Assembly (NCBI RefSeq): GCF_900106045.1
Contig: NZ_LT629802.1
Location: 868,001-932,000, forward strand
Direction: 5' to 3'
Source: Pseudomonas mucidolens
Lineage (GTDB): Bacteria; Pseudomonadota; Gammaproteobacteria; Pseudomonadales; Pseudomonadaceae
Length of the DNA: 64,000 nucleotides
The position numbers and the translations under genes were made by a program. Below, piece after piece: positions 43,598 through 52,803 of the stretch. Numbering within the stretch: the first letter of the stretch is position 1; the number at the start of each line of letters is the position of its first letter. The notes beneath the pieces are model-generated. The model ran no database searches, was not told the DNA's origin, and saw nothing but the letters and a program-made list of their open reading frames with translations.

Positions 43598-44429
43598 GGT
43601 AGCTCCTCTTGAGCAGCAGTTGATGGACGACCGTGACCACGGTCATCAGCGCCACCAGGATCACCGCCAAGGCGCTGGCCATGTTCGGGTCCAGGGAAAT
43701 ATCGCCGGAGACCATGGCGGCGATGCGGATCGGCAGCACGTTGAAGTTGCCGGTGGTCAGCGCATAGACCGTGGCATAGGCGCCCAAGGCGTTGGCCAGC
43801 AGAATCACGAAGGTACCGAGCAGCGCCGGGGTCAGCACCGGCAGGCCGATATGCCGCCAGAAGTGCCAGCCGTTGGCACCCAGCAACGCGGCGGACTCGC
43901 GCCAGTCTTCGCGCAGGGCATCGAATGCCGGGTAGAGCAGCAAGACCCCGAGGGGAATCTGAAAGTAGGTGTACAGAATGATCAGGCCGGTCTTGGAGTA
44001 CAGGTTGAAGTCCTGAATGATCCCGGCCTGCTTGAGCATCAAGGTGATGCTGCCGTTGAACCCGAGCAGGATGATGAACGCAAAGGCCAGGGGCACGCCG
44101 GAGAAGTTGCTGGTCATGTTGGCGAAAGCACTGACGAAATTGCGCAGTGGCGAATCCACCTTGCGCAGCGAGTAGCTGCCCAATATGGAAATGATGATGC
44201 CGAACACGCTGGAGTAGAAGCTGATCTCAAGGCTGTGCTGGATCGCCTGCAAGTAGAACCTCGAACTGAAGATCCGGGTGAAGTTCTCCAGGCCCCAGCC
44301 GAACTCTTCCGATTGCAGGCTGTTGAGCATCACCCAGCACAGCGGCGCGATCTGGAACACGATAAAAAACAGGGCGAAGGGTACCAGGCACAAGGCGGCC
44401 AGCCATTTGCCACGGATCATGGAGTTCAC
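43584..44429 (-). CDS. ABC importer permease 1 (PhnU-like)
   Basis: A 281-residue permease with six helices and an EAA-type loop (YPAFDALREDWRESAALLGANGWHFWRHIGLP near residue 165-195, in part). It overlaps the upstream phosphodiesterase-like gene by 4 bp (ATGA) and permease 2 by 14 bp. It should form a heterodimeric channel with permease 2. Confidence 0.92.
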   Translation of the reverse strand: MNSMIRGKWLAALCLVPFALFFIVFQIAPLCWVMLNSLQSEEFGWGLENFTRIFSSRFYLQAIQHSLEISFYSSVFGIIISILGSYSLRKVDSPLRNFVSAFANMTSNFSGVPLAFAFIILLGFNGSITLMLKQAGIIQDFNLYSKTGLIILYTYFQIPLGVLLLYPAFDALREDWRESAALLGANGWHFWRHIGLPVLTPALLGTFVILLANALGAYATVYALTTGNFNVLPIRIAAMVSGDISLDPNMASALAVILVALMTVVTVVHQLLLKRSYHVSR

Positions 44430-45232
44430 TTCAACAGCTCCCGGCAGACAGGTTTGTCGTGGGCAACGCCAAGCAGGGCGCAGACGGTGCCGCAGATTTC
44501 GGTTTGTTTGGGGCGGGCCCCGGGGTCAAGGCTGAAGGCCTCGCCCAGGACAAACAACGGGACTTCACGCTCCTCCGGCAGCAGGCCGTTATGGGAGCGA
44601 TCGTTGTTCATGCCGTGGTCGGCCGTCACCAGTACCTGATAACCGGCGTCGAGCCAGCCTTGCAGATAATCGGCGAGGATAATGTCGGCCGAGCGTGCGC
44701 TGTTGCGGTATTGCGGGGTATCGAGACCGTGCTTGTGGCCGGCGTCGTCGATGTTCATCGGGTGGACCAGCAGAAAGTCGGGTGCGTGTTTGAGCCGCAG
44801 GCTTTCCGCGTCGGCAAACAGGTGCGCGTCCGGGTAGTGGTCGCTCCAGTAGAAGTGACCCTGCTGGATCGCCAGCAGCCTGTCGTCGGTATGTCGATCA
44901 CGGGCGGCGATGAACGGCGAGCGGTTGTATAACTCGCTGACCCAATGGTAGGCCGCCGCCGCAGTGGTCAGACCTGCCTCGGTGGCGTAATGGAAAATAC
45001 TGCGCTGGTTGGACAGGCGTGTAACCTGGTTGTGGACGATGCCGCTTTCAATCGGGGGGACGCCGGTGAGGATGCATTCGTACAGCGGGCGTGACAGGGC
45101 CGGTAGTTCACATTCCAGTTTGTAGAGTGCTGCGCGTCCGGTACCGACATACGCCTGGAGATGCCCCATGGCATGTCGGGCAACGTCGTAGTTGAGACCG
45201 TCGAGCACCACAAGGATGACGTTGTGCTTCAT
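44426..45232 (-). CDS. Alkaline phosphatase superfamily hydrolase (NPP/phosphonate hydrolase-like)
   Basis: The 268-residue protein belongs to the nucleotide pyrophosphatase/alkaline phosphatase superfamily. Visible are LVVLDGLNYD (first metal Asp near residue 8), a Thr in the nucleophile region (YECILTGVPP), NIDDAGHKHG with metal His and Asp, and VTADHGMNNDRSHNG with the second metal site (Asp, His). No signal peptide is seen, so it acts in the cytosol on an imported compound. The PhnA-type phosphonoacetate hydrolases belong here, but a phosphodiesterase is equally possible. ATG 45232 is used; a longer frame to 45268 adds 12 residues. Confidence 0.85.
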   Translation of the reverse strand: MKHNVILVVLDGLNYDVARHAMGHLQAYVGTGRAALYKLECELPALSRPLYECILTGVPPIESGIVHNQVTRLSNQRSIFHYATEAGLTTAAAAYHWVSELYNRSPFIAARDRHTDDRLLAIQQGHFYWSDHYPDAHLFADAESLRLKHAPDFLLVHPMNIDDAGHKHGLDTPQYRNSARSADIILADYLQGWLDAGYQVLVTADHGMNNDRSHNGLLPEEREVPLFVLGEAFSLDPGARPKQTEICGTVCALLGVAHDKPVCRELLK

Positions 45233-45293
45233 GGGGGCTGAGGCTCCGCAGCAATAGGCTTGGTTCAATGTCTTTGGAGGAACGGGGTCAAAA

Positions 45294-45399
45294 GTGTGGG
45301 AGCGGCGGTGCGACGATTCGACTTGCTCGCGATAGCGGTGGATCAGTTACAGAGGCTTCAACTGACCGTCCGCTATCGCGAGCAACCCCGCTCCCACAT
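45294..45399. repeat. REPIN inside the ABC transporter operon
   Basis: Inverted arms GTGGGAGCGG...TTGCTCGCGATAGC and complement, separated by ~36 bases. The left arm carries a 17-base insertion (45306-45322) that the right arm lacks. It sits between the binding-protein gene and the rest of the operon. Confidence 0.8.
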
Positions 45400-45434
45400 T
45401 GGAACTCCAGCGGAATTCCAATGTGGTCAATGCC

Positions 45435-46502
45435 TTACGGCATTTCGACGATGACGGTTTCCTGCCACATCTGCGGCAGTGCCTTGGAGGTTTTCTCCCA
45501 CGCTTCGGCATCCTTGATCGGCGTCACCTTCTTGTGCTGCTCGTTCGGCAGCAGCTTGGCTTGTACCTCTGCCGGCAAGGTCAGGTGCTCGGCGCGAATC
45601 GGCCGTGCGTTGCCCTTGGCCAGGTTGATCTGGCCGGCGTCGCTGAAAATGTATTCACGGGCCAGCTTGGCCGCATTCGGGTGCTTGGCGTATTTGTTGA
45701 TGATGGTGGTGTAGCCGGAGATCACCGAACCGTCCGCGGGGATCAGCACCACGTAGTCATCCGGGTTGGCCATCTTGGCCTTGTAGCTCAGGCCATTGAA
45801 GTCCCAGACCACGCCGACTTCCACTTCGCCTTTTTCCATGGTGGCGATGGTGGGGTTAGCCAGCGACAGGCGACCTTGTTTGGCGATGTCGGCGAACATC
45901 AGCAGTGCCGGCTGAATGTTTTTCTCGTGGCCTCCGTTGGCCAGGGCCGCGGCCAGTACACCGTTGGCTGCCTGGGCCGCCGTGCTGACGTCGCCGATGG
46001 AAACCTTGTATTTACCGGTCTGCAGGTCTTTCCAGGTTTTTGGAACCTCGGAGCCGTGCAGCAGCTTTTTGTTGACGATGAAGGCGATGGTGCCGGTGTA
46101 GGCCAGCGCCCAGTTGCCGTCTTTATCCTTTGCCCAGTCCGGAATCTGCTCCCAGGTGCTCGGCTTGTAAGGCTGGACCACGCCCTGTTTCACCGCAATC
46201 GGACCGAAGGCCGCGCCGACGCCACCGATGTCGGCGCTGGCGTCGTCTTTCTCCGCGGCGAACTTGGCGATTTCCTGGGCGGAACTCATGTCGGTATCGA
46301 TGTGCTTGAGGCCGTACTTGGACGCCAGGTCGGCCCAGGTACCCCGCCAGTTGGCCCAGTCATCGGGCATGCCGACGCTGTTGACGGTGCCTTCCGCCTT
46401 GGCGGCCGCTTCGAGGGTTTTTAGATCGGTATCAGCAGCCATGGCGGTGGTGCACATGGCAATGGTCGAGCCTAACAGTGATGCCAGGAAAAGCTGTTTC
46501 AT
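45435..46502 (-). CDS. ABC importer substrate-binding protein (2-AEP/iron/polyamine family)
   Basis: A 355-residue periplasmic binding protein with a clear signal peptide (QLFLASLLGSTIAMCTTAMA, cleavage after residue 22) and the segment DIGGVGAAFGPIAVKQG of the SBP_bac_6/PotD-like family. YKVSIGDVSTAAQAANGVLAA lies in the second lobe. The ATG has AAGGAG 9 bases upstream. It is the first gene of the cluster, divergent from the GntR regulator, and separated from the other genes by a REPIN that may lower downstream expression relative to the binding protein. Confidence 0.92.
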   Translation of the reverse strand: MKQLFLASLLGSTIAMCTTAMAADTDLKTLEAAAKAEGTVNSVGMPDDWANWRGTWADLASKYGLKHIDTDMSSAQEIAKFAAEKDDASADIGGVGAAFGPIAVKQGVVQPYKPSTWEQIPDWAKDKDGNWALAYTGTIAFIVNKKLLHGSEVPKTWKDLQTGKYKVSIGDVSTAAQAANGVLAAALANGGHEKNIQPALLMFADIAKQGRLSLANPTIATMEKGEVEVGVVWDFNGLSYKAKMANPDDYVVLIPADGSVISGYTTIINKYAKHPNAAKLAREYIFSDAGQINLAKGNARPIRAEHLTLPAEVQAKLLPNEQHKKVTPIKDAEAWEKTSKALPQMWQETVIVEMP

Positions 46503-46852
46503 CCGAAGCTCCTTTGGGCGTTTTCAACGCTGCGTTTTTTTGATGGCGCGGTTGGTATTGGTCTAGGTCAGCAATACACGAGCCAATTTAGGCGCGCTGG
46601 ATGACAGTTTCGTGTCGATGGCGTTTTTTGCACCTTGTGGCAGGCGGTTGCCGGGTAAGCGTAGACCATGGCCGCGTCCCCGGAATCCATGGTCTTGGCC
46701 GATGTTTTGCAGGTTATGTGGCGGCGCTCCGGGAGGCGTTGTCATCTGTCGGTCATGTGCAATGCCTAGGCTTGCATGCACCAGCAACCGCTCATTTCAG
46801 GGGCGCCTTGGGCACCCAAACAGTGCTGGTCTAGTCCAGATAGGTAACGTTG
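46503..46852. promoter_or_regulatory. Divergent promoter region with two candidate GntR operators
   Basis: This 350-bp region separates the binding-protein and GntR genes. TGGTCTAGGTCA (46559-46570) and TGGTCTAGTCCA (46827-46838) share the core TGGTCTAG, one near each start. The second lies 14 bp before the GntR ATG. TGG-TCTAG-CCA is a plausible operator for a UTRA-type regulator. No open frame in the middle looks coding. Confidence 0.55.
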
Positions 46853-47569
46853 ATGCGTGATGAGGCAACCAAAGCGGTGACAACCATTGGCCTGGCGTTG
46901 CAAGAGCAGATCAATCACGGTTTATTGGTCGCCGCCAGCAAACTGCCCGCCGAGCGCAAGCTCAGCGAGTTGTTCGGTACCACCCGGATTACCGTGCGCG
47001 AAGCCTTGTTGCAATTGGAGGCCCAGGGCCAGATCTACCGTGAGGAACGCCGTGGCTGGTTTGTCTCGCCCCCCCCCCGGCTGGCCTACAACTTGATGCA
47101 GCGCAGTCACTTTCACGCGATGGTCAGCGCCCAGGGCCGGGTGCCCTCGACTGAAGTGATCTCGGCGCGGCTGCAACCAGCCTCGGCGGCGGTGTGTGCC
47201 TGGCTGCAACTGCCGGCGCTGTCCAGCGTGATCCAGATTTGCAGGAGCCGGCGGATTGACGGGCGCTTGGTGTTGTACGTCGAGCACTACCTCAACCCGC
47301 AGTATTTTCCGGGGATTCTGGGCTGTGATCTGAGTCAGTCAATGACCGAACTGTATGCCCGCAAGTACGACCTGCATTACGGGCGGGTGCGTTTTGAAAT
47401 TGTGCCGACCTCACTGCAAGTGGAAGCGGCCGCGGCGTTGAAAGTCTCAGTGGGCAGTCCCGGGCTGCGGATTGCCCGGGTCAATTACGATCAGCACGAA
47501 CGGCTGATCGATTGTGATCTGGAGTTCTGGCGGCATGACGCCATTCACGTGGGCGTGGATGTGCTCTGA
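46853..47569 (+). CDS. GntR family regulator with UTRA domain
   Basis: The 238-residue regulator has a GntR winged helix at ~10-75 (LPAERKLSELFGTTRITVREALLQLEAQG) and a UTRA effector domain from ~85 to the end (DLSQSMTELYARKYDLHYGR; DCDLEFWRHDAIHVGVDV). UTRA members such as PhnF respond to phosphonate metabolites. It should control the divergent ABC cluster. A C10 run (47069-47078) encodes SPPPR where I would expect SPPR, an in-frame addition of one Pro in the linker between domains. The start follows AGGTAACG; a TTG at 46850 directly before is ignored. It overlaps the convergent mscS gene by 25 bp. Confidence 0.9.
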   Translation: MRDEATKAVTTIGLALQEQINHGLLVAASKLPAERKLSELFGTTRITVREALLQLEAQGQIYREERRGWFVSPPPRLAYNLMQRSHFHAMVSAQGRVPSTEVISARLQPASAAVCAWLQLPALSSVIQICRSRRIDGRLVLYVEHYLNPQYFPGILGCDLSQSMTELYARKYDLHYGRVRFEIVPTSLQVEAAAALKVSVGSPGLRIARVNYDQHERLIDCDLEFWRHDAIHVGVDVL

Positions 47570-49722
47570 AAGGCCTGCGGGCCGCTCGCCGCCGTCACCA
47601 CCTGCACGCTCAGGCGCGGCGTCGCCAAATCCATCCCGGCTTCGTCCAGATGACGCTTGAGGGATAGATTGAACTCCCGCGACACTTCCCACTGCTTGAT
47701 CGGTGCGGTCTTGAAGCGGGCGCGCAGGATGGCGTTGCCGGATTCGAAGCTTTCCACGCCCTGAAACTCCAGCGGCGACCAGATATTGCGACGCAGCAAC
47801 GGGTCGGCGCGCATTTTCTGTCCGACTTCGCGCATCAGCTTGATCGCGTCATCGATGTCCATGGTGGCGGGCACAGCGACGCGGAAAATCGCGTAGCCGA
47901 ACTCTCGGGAGTAGTTCTTGATGCTCTTGATCTCGCTGAACGGAATCGTGTGCACGATCCCGTCGATGTCCCGCAGGCGTACGGTGCGGATCGTCAGTCC
48001 TTCCACGGTACCGAGGTGGCCGCCGACGTCGACATAGTCATCGATGGCCAGGGAGTCCTCGATAATGATGAACAGGCCCGTGATCAAATCCGCCACCAGC
48101 GATTGCGCACCGAAACCGATGGCCAGACCGATCACGCCGGCACCGGCCAGCAGTGGCGTGACGTTCATGCCCATGTTGGCCAGGGCGACGATCGCCGCAA
48201 TGATGAAGATCGTCACAAACAGCACGTTGCGAATCAACGGCATCATGGTCTGCGCCCGAGCGTTGGCCAGGCCCTTGCGGGAACGGGTGAGGGCGTGGTG
48301 GATCGCCGTGTCGGCAAGGATCCAGATCAACCAGGAAAACAGCAGCGTACCGCCGAGGCCTAGCAGCTTGACCCCGACTTCATGGCCGTCGCCCTCGATA
48401 AACCGAATCAGCGACAAGCCCCAGACACGCAGGCCCAGCTCGATAAAGACGGTCCAGACCAGCAAGTGGGCGAGGGTGTAGAAAAAGCTCTTCAGGCGCT
48501 CGGAATACAGCGTATGGCGTCTGAGTCCGCGCTGCGGCTTGAGCGAGTGGCGACGCACCAGGCCGTTGATCACCATGCACAACACCAGCAACACCGTGCA
48601 GAGCAACGACTGGCGCAGGGCGGTGCTGGTATCGCCGGCGGAAAGGAAGGTGGCGAACAGTGAAATACCCACCAGCAGCAGGGCTGGCAAGTACCAGTAA
48701 GTACCCACGACGGAGAGGGTGTCACTCAACGCCCGACGCGTCAGACGGCGGGACAGCGGTTGGTTACGAATCAGATGCGCAATGGGCCGCCGAAAACGCA
48801 GGATGAAAACGCCGGTGGACAAGGCCGCCATGATGTTGGCGACGGTAGCGGCTGTGTGCGCCAGGTGTGACCCAAGGCCTTGCACCAGGCGCGGGTCGCT
48901 CAGGGCCTCGCCGAAGGCGGCGAAGCTGCCGATCAGCCAGAGTGGGCGAAAAGCCTGGCGGCGTAGAATATACAACGCTCGATGCCGGTGTGGACCGTCG
49001 AGCAGCGAGAACGCGATCACGCAGATGGCCGAGAAACAGGTGCCTACCACCAGCGCGTAGGCCAGCACCATGGCCAGGGATTTACCCAGGGAAGAGGGCA
49101 GCGCATAGCTTAAGTAGACGGTGATCACCAGGGCGATCAACCACGGCCCCAGTTTGCGCAGGGCGAAGCGCACCATGTCCCAGGTCCGGGGGTGTTGCGG
49201 CAGTTCCTCGGGAAGTCCGAAGCGCTCGCGCACGCGATGGCTGAGCCAGATCAGCGCGGCGGCCAGCAGGCTCCAGAGTGCCAGGATCACCGCAAAGCCA
49301 AAAATGATCGGCAGCCATTCGGCCGCGGGAAGCGTCAGCGCGGCGAATTCATCCTTGGCCTGGTCGAACTCCTCGGACCAGCGGCCCAGTGGGCTGTCGG
49401 CTCCGGAGAACTGCTGTTCCAGGCTGGTCAGGGTACCGCCGATGAGGCCCAGTACGCCTTGCTCAACGGCGGGTTGGGCTTTTTGAGTGGCTTCGCGGAG
49501 TTTTTTCAAGTCGCTCAGCAGTTGCGTGCGCTGCTGGTCGTTCTCCAGGGTTTTGATCACTTCATCCAGTGACTGGCCCAACGGAACGTCGGCTTGTGGC
49601 TGGGCCTTGCTGGAACTGCCCAGCATGCCGGGTAGGCCGACGGCTTGCGCAGGCGCGACCGGCAATAACATCAGCAGGCAGGCGAACAGGTAATACGGCA
49701 GGACAAACAAGCGGGAATGCAC
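47545..49722 (-). CDS. MscS family mechanosensitive channel (large, KefA/YbiO-like)
   Basis: A 725-residue inner-membrane channel. A signal peptide (LPYYLFACLLMLLPVAPAQAVG) is followed by a periplasmic coiled-coil (~45-120), about ten to eleven membrane helices, and the MscS pore and beta domain at ~520-700: GAGVIGLAIGFGAQSLVADLITG is the TM3 pore helix, and DDYVDVGGHLGTVEGLTIRTVRLRD the beta domain. It releases solutes on hypo-osmotic shock. The start is a GTG at 49722. It overlaps the convergent GntR gene. Confidence 0.92.
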   Translation of the reverse strand: MHSRLFVLPYYLFACLLMLLPVAPAQAVGLPGMLGSSSKAQPQADVPLGQSLDEVIKTLENDQQRTQLLSDLKKLREATQKAQPAVEQGVLGLIGGTLTSLEQQFSGADSPLGRWSEEFDQAKDEFAALTLPAAEWLPIIFGFAVILALWSLLAAALIWLSHRVRERFGLPEELPQHPRTWDMVRFALRKLGPWLIALVITVYLSYALPSSLGKSLAMVLAYALVVGTCFSAICVIAFSLLDGPHRHRALYILRRQAFRPLWLIGSFAAFGEALSDPRLVQGLGSHLAHTAATVANIMAALSTGVFILRFRRPIAHLIRNQPLSRRLTRRALSDTLSVVGTYWYLPALLLVGISLFATFLSAGDTSTALRQSLLCTVLLVLCMVINGLVRRHSLKPQRGLRRHTLYSERLKSFFYTLAHLLVWTVFIELGLRVWGLSLIRFIEGDGHEVGVKLLGLGGTLLFSWLIWILADTAIHHALTRSRKGLANARAQTMMPLIRNVLFVTIFIIAAIVALANMGMNVTPLLAGAGVIGLAIGFGAQSLVADLITGLFIIIEDSLAIDDYVDVGGHLGTVEGLTIRTVRLRDIDGIVHTIPFSEIKSIKNYSREFGYAIFRVAVPATMDIDDAIKLMREVGQKMRADPLLRRNIWSPLEFQGVESFESGNAILRARFKTAPIKQWEVSREFNLSLKRHLDEAGMDLATPRLSVQVVTAASGPQAFQSTSTPT

Positions 49723-49795
49723 GAGGCGGTCAACCTTGTAAACGACGAATTGACCGAGTGTACGAGGCCGTTATGCCCAATGCGAGTGCATTTGT

Positions 49796-49972
49796 CTAAT
49801 CAGCCAGTTTGGCAAGGATCTTGTAGATCACTGTGCCGAGGATCAGCAGCATACCGACCCACATGCCGAACACACCGAGGTTCTTGTCGCGGAAATTGAA
49901 ACCCACGGCCAGCAGGATCATGCCCGTGAGGATGGGGATGAGCATGGAGTGGAACGCGGACATCGGGATCAT
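49796..49972 (-). CDS. Small 58-residue membrane protein
   Basis: A short reading frame with normal Pseudomonas codon use encodes MIPMSAFHSMLIPILTGMI, a positively charged turn NFRDKN, then LGVFGMWVGMLLILGTVIYKI and the end LAKLAD. It is two membrane helices of ~20 residues joined by a short loop. I know no named family. It lies between the mscS channel (74 bp after its stop on the same strand, i.e. upstream of it in transcription) and the SNF2 gene, so it could be an mscS operon member. AAGG lies 12 bases before the ATG, a weak site. Confidence 0.75.
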   Translation of the reverse strand: MIPMSAFHSMLIPILTGMILLAVGFNFRDKNLGVFGMWVGMLLILGTVIYKILAKLAD

Positions 49973-50100
49973 GGGGTAACGGCCTTGTCAGGATGGACAA
50001 GTATCAGTCTAGGCCGTTTTGCGCAAAGTGGAGTTGATGTGTATCAGAAACTCGCCAGTGACTGCGCTGCGGGATGATGACCGGGATGCAGCTCGACACC

Positions 50101-52794
50101 TCAGCGCTTTTCTTGTTTGTTCGGCAACGGGGCAAACAACGCCTCGATGTCCTCATTCCCCAATTTCCAATCCCCGGTGGTCCGGCCATCCAATACGCCC
50201 GCCGCAAGGTCTGACTTCTCTTGTTGAAGTGCCTGGATTTTCTCTTCCACGGTGCCCCGGGCAATCATCTTGTAGACGAATACCGGCTTTTCCTGGCCAA
50301 TGCGGTACGCGCGGTCGGTGGCCTGGTTTTCCGTGGCCGGGTTCCACCAGGGATCGTAGTGGATCACGGTGTCCGCTTCCGTCAGGTTCAGGCCGACGCC
50401 GCCGGCCTTCAGGCTGATCAGGAAAATCTGCAGCTTGCCGCTCTGGAAGTCCTTCACTGGCGTGCGCCGATCCCGGGTCTGGCCGGTCAGGAGCGCGTAC
50501 GCCACGGCGCGTTTTTGCAGTTCGATTTCGATCAGACCGAGCATGGACGTGAACTGGGAAAACAGCAGAATCCTGCGCCCTTCGGCAAACAATTCATCGA
50601 GCATCGCCATCAAGCTGTCGAGCTTGCCGGAGCTGCTGCCACGCTGCGGCAGGGTGGCGTCGTTGACCAGTCGCAGATCGCAACAGACCTGTCGCAGTTT
50701 GAGCAGCGCTTCCAGGATAATGATCTGGCTGCGGGCCACGCCCTTGCGCGTGATTTCGTCGCGGACTTTTTTGTCCATCGCCAAACGCATGGTTTCGTAC
50801 ACGTCGCGCTGGGCCTCGTTGAGGTCGACCCAGTGGATGATTTCGGTTTTGGGCGGCAGTTCGGTTGCCACCTCTTCTTTGGTGCGACGCAACAGGAATG
50901 GCTTGATCCGACCATTAAGGTGTTGCAGTCGTACTTCGCTGGCGCGTTTTTCGATGGGCACGCGATAGTCGCGGTTGAAGCTTTTCACGTCGCCCAACCA
51001 GCCTGGCAGCAGGAAGTGGAACAGCGACCAGAGTTCGCCCAGGTGATTTTCCAGCGGCGTACCACTCAGGCACAGGCGTTGGCGGGCATTCAGCTCGCGG
51101 GCAGCCTGCGCGGCCTTGCTGGTGGGGTTCTTGATGTACTGGGCTTCGTCGAGGATCAGCACGTGCAAGGGCAATGCGGCCAGTGGCTCGATATCTTTGG
51201 GCAGCAAGGCGTAGGTGGTCAGCAGCAGGTCGTAATTCTGCAGTTCGGCGAAGTGCTTCTTGCGCCCTGCGCCATACAGCGCCAATACCTTGAGCTGTGG
51301 GGTGAAGTGCGCTGCTTCGTCGAGCCAGTTGGGGATCAGGCTGGTGGGCATTACCACCATGCAAGGTCGATCCAGGCGCCCGGCGATCTTCTCACTGAGA
51401 ATATGCGCCAGGGTTTGCAGGGTTTTGCCCAGGCCCATATCGTCCGCAAGAATCCCGCCCACTTCAAGCTGACGCAAGGACTGCATCCAGCTCAGGCCTT
51501 CCAGTTGATAAGGGCGCAAGGTCGCATTCAAGCCCTCGGGTGCGACGGCGCTGAAATTCTTGATGTCGCGCAGGCGCTGGGCAAAGTTGCGGATCTGTTC
51601 GCCGCCTTGCCATTGCAGCGGCAGGTCTTCCAGCGGGTTGAGGCGAATCGCGTCGGCCTTGGCCAGGCGCAGGACGGTGCTGCCGGGCTCCTGCAAGTAG
51701 AACTCGCCGAGCGTGGCCAACACCGGTTTCAGGCGTCCATAGGGCAATGCGACTTGCAGCGAACCGTGGCCGCCAGTGGGCAGGCCGGGAATGTGCACCA
51801 GGATCAGTTCGTCATCGCGGCGACGGGCGAGTTTTTCCGGGTTGAGGATTTCGGTGTGCGAGCGCATCAGGTTCAACAGGATCGGCAGCAGGCTCAACCG
51901 CTCACCGTTGACGATGATGCCAAGCTCAAGGTCGAACCAGTCGCGCTCCGGCGCCTCTTCGACGCTGGCGTACCAGTCCTCGACGGGGCTCAAGTCGAAG
52001 CCGAAATCCTCTTCGATCTGTAACTCCCAGCCTTCGGCCCGCAGCGTCGGTGACGCGTTGAGGGTGAAGTTCAGCCAGGCGCTGTCGTTGACCATCTCAA
52101 ACAGTTCGCCGGCACTTTCCGGCAAAGCCTTGCTCTGGCGGGTGGCGATCTTGAAGCCAAGCCGTCGCAGTTGCTCGCGAAACTATTGCTCAGCTTCTGG
52201 ATGACGCTTGATCCGCAGGCTCTGGGTTTCCTCACGGACAATGATGTCGGCGTTTTTATGCCCGCTGACGTAGTTGCCTTGATAGTTGAAAGACAGCGCC
52301 GCCCGGTGCTGGATATAACGCTGCATTTTGCCGTTGCGTGGCTCAAAGGCGCTGAACTCGATGCTCGCCAGCCATAAACGCGGGACAGGCTGAATATCTT
52401 CGAGCAGCACTTGTGGCAGCACCACGCGGTTATCCAGTACCGCCTGCAGTTTTTCCAGCAATTGCGCATCCTTGACGGCGGCGGGGTAGGCCAGGGTTTC
52501 CTGGACTTTGAGCAGGACTGCGGCGATGTGTTTGCAATTGGTATGCACGGGGCAGGTGCAGCGGCTGTCTACCAGGATCAGCGTGCCCTTGGCCGACTCG
52601 CGCAGGGCAATCGTCTGGCGGTAGACATTGGCGCCCGAGCCTTCGCAACTGGCAATGATGGTGCTGTCACCGGCCTCGACAATCCGCACGCGGTTTTCCA
52701 GCGCGTAGCGTCGGCCACGCTCGAGGCTTTGCTCTTTGAAGCGATTGGCCCATGAAGGGGCCAGGGGCTTGGTCAGCGACAATGTCACGGGCAT
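50101..52794 (-). pseudogene. SNF2-family helicase with SWIM zinc finger, interrupted by an in-frame TAG
   Basis: The region reads as one 897-residue protein if a single TAG codon at 52183-52185 is ignored. The N-terminal piece (start 52794, ~203 aa) carries a SWIM zinc finger (CTCPVHTNCKHIAAVLL). After the TAG the same frame continues FREQLRRLGFKIATRQSK, then the SNF2 ATPase with motif I DDMGLGKTLQTLA, DEAQYIKN (motif II), TDRAYRIGQ (motif VI), to stop codon 50101. No frame change is needed; CAG to TAG (one base) explains it. SNF2/SWIM proteins move along DNA or remodel nucleoprotein. Read-through or reinitiation at a downstream TTG (52125) might yield an isolated ATPase part. Confidence 0.9.
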
Positions 52795-52803
52795 GGCGCT
52801 GTG

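Noticed and set aside
46601..46834. Short frame inside the GntR/transporter intergenic region
   Set aside because: No ribosome site or family pattern, and it would overlap the likely operator.
50221..52023. Open frame of 600 codons on the plus strand
   Set aside because: Antisense to the SNF2 helicase, whose motifs are clear. The plus-strand protein is low-complexity Gln/Val/Ala rich.
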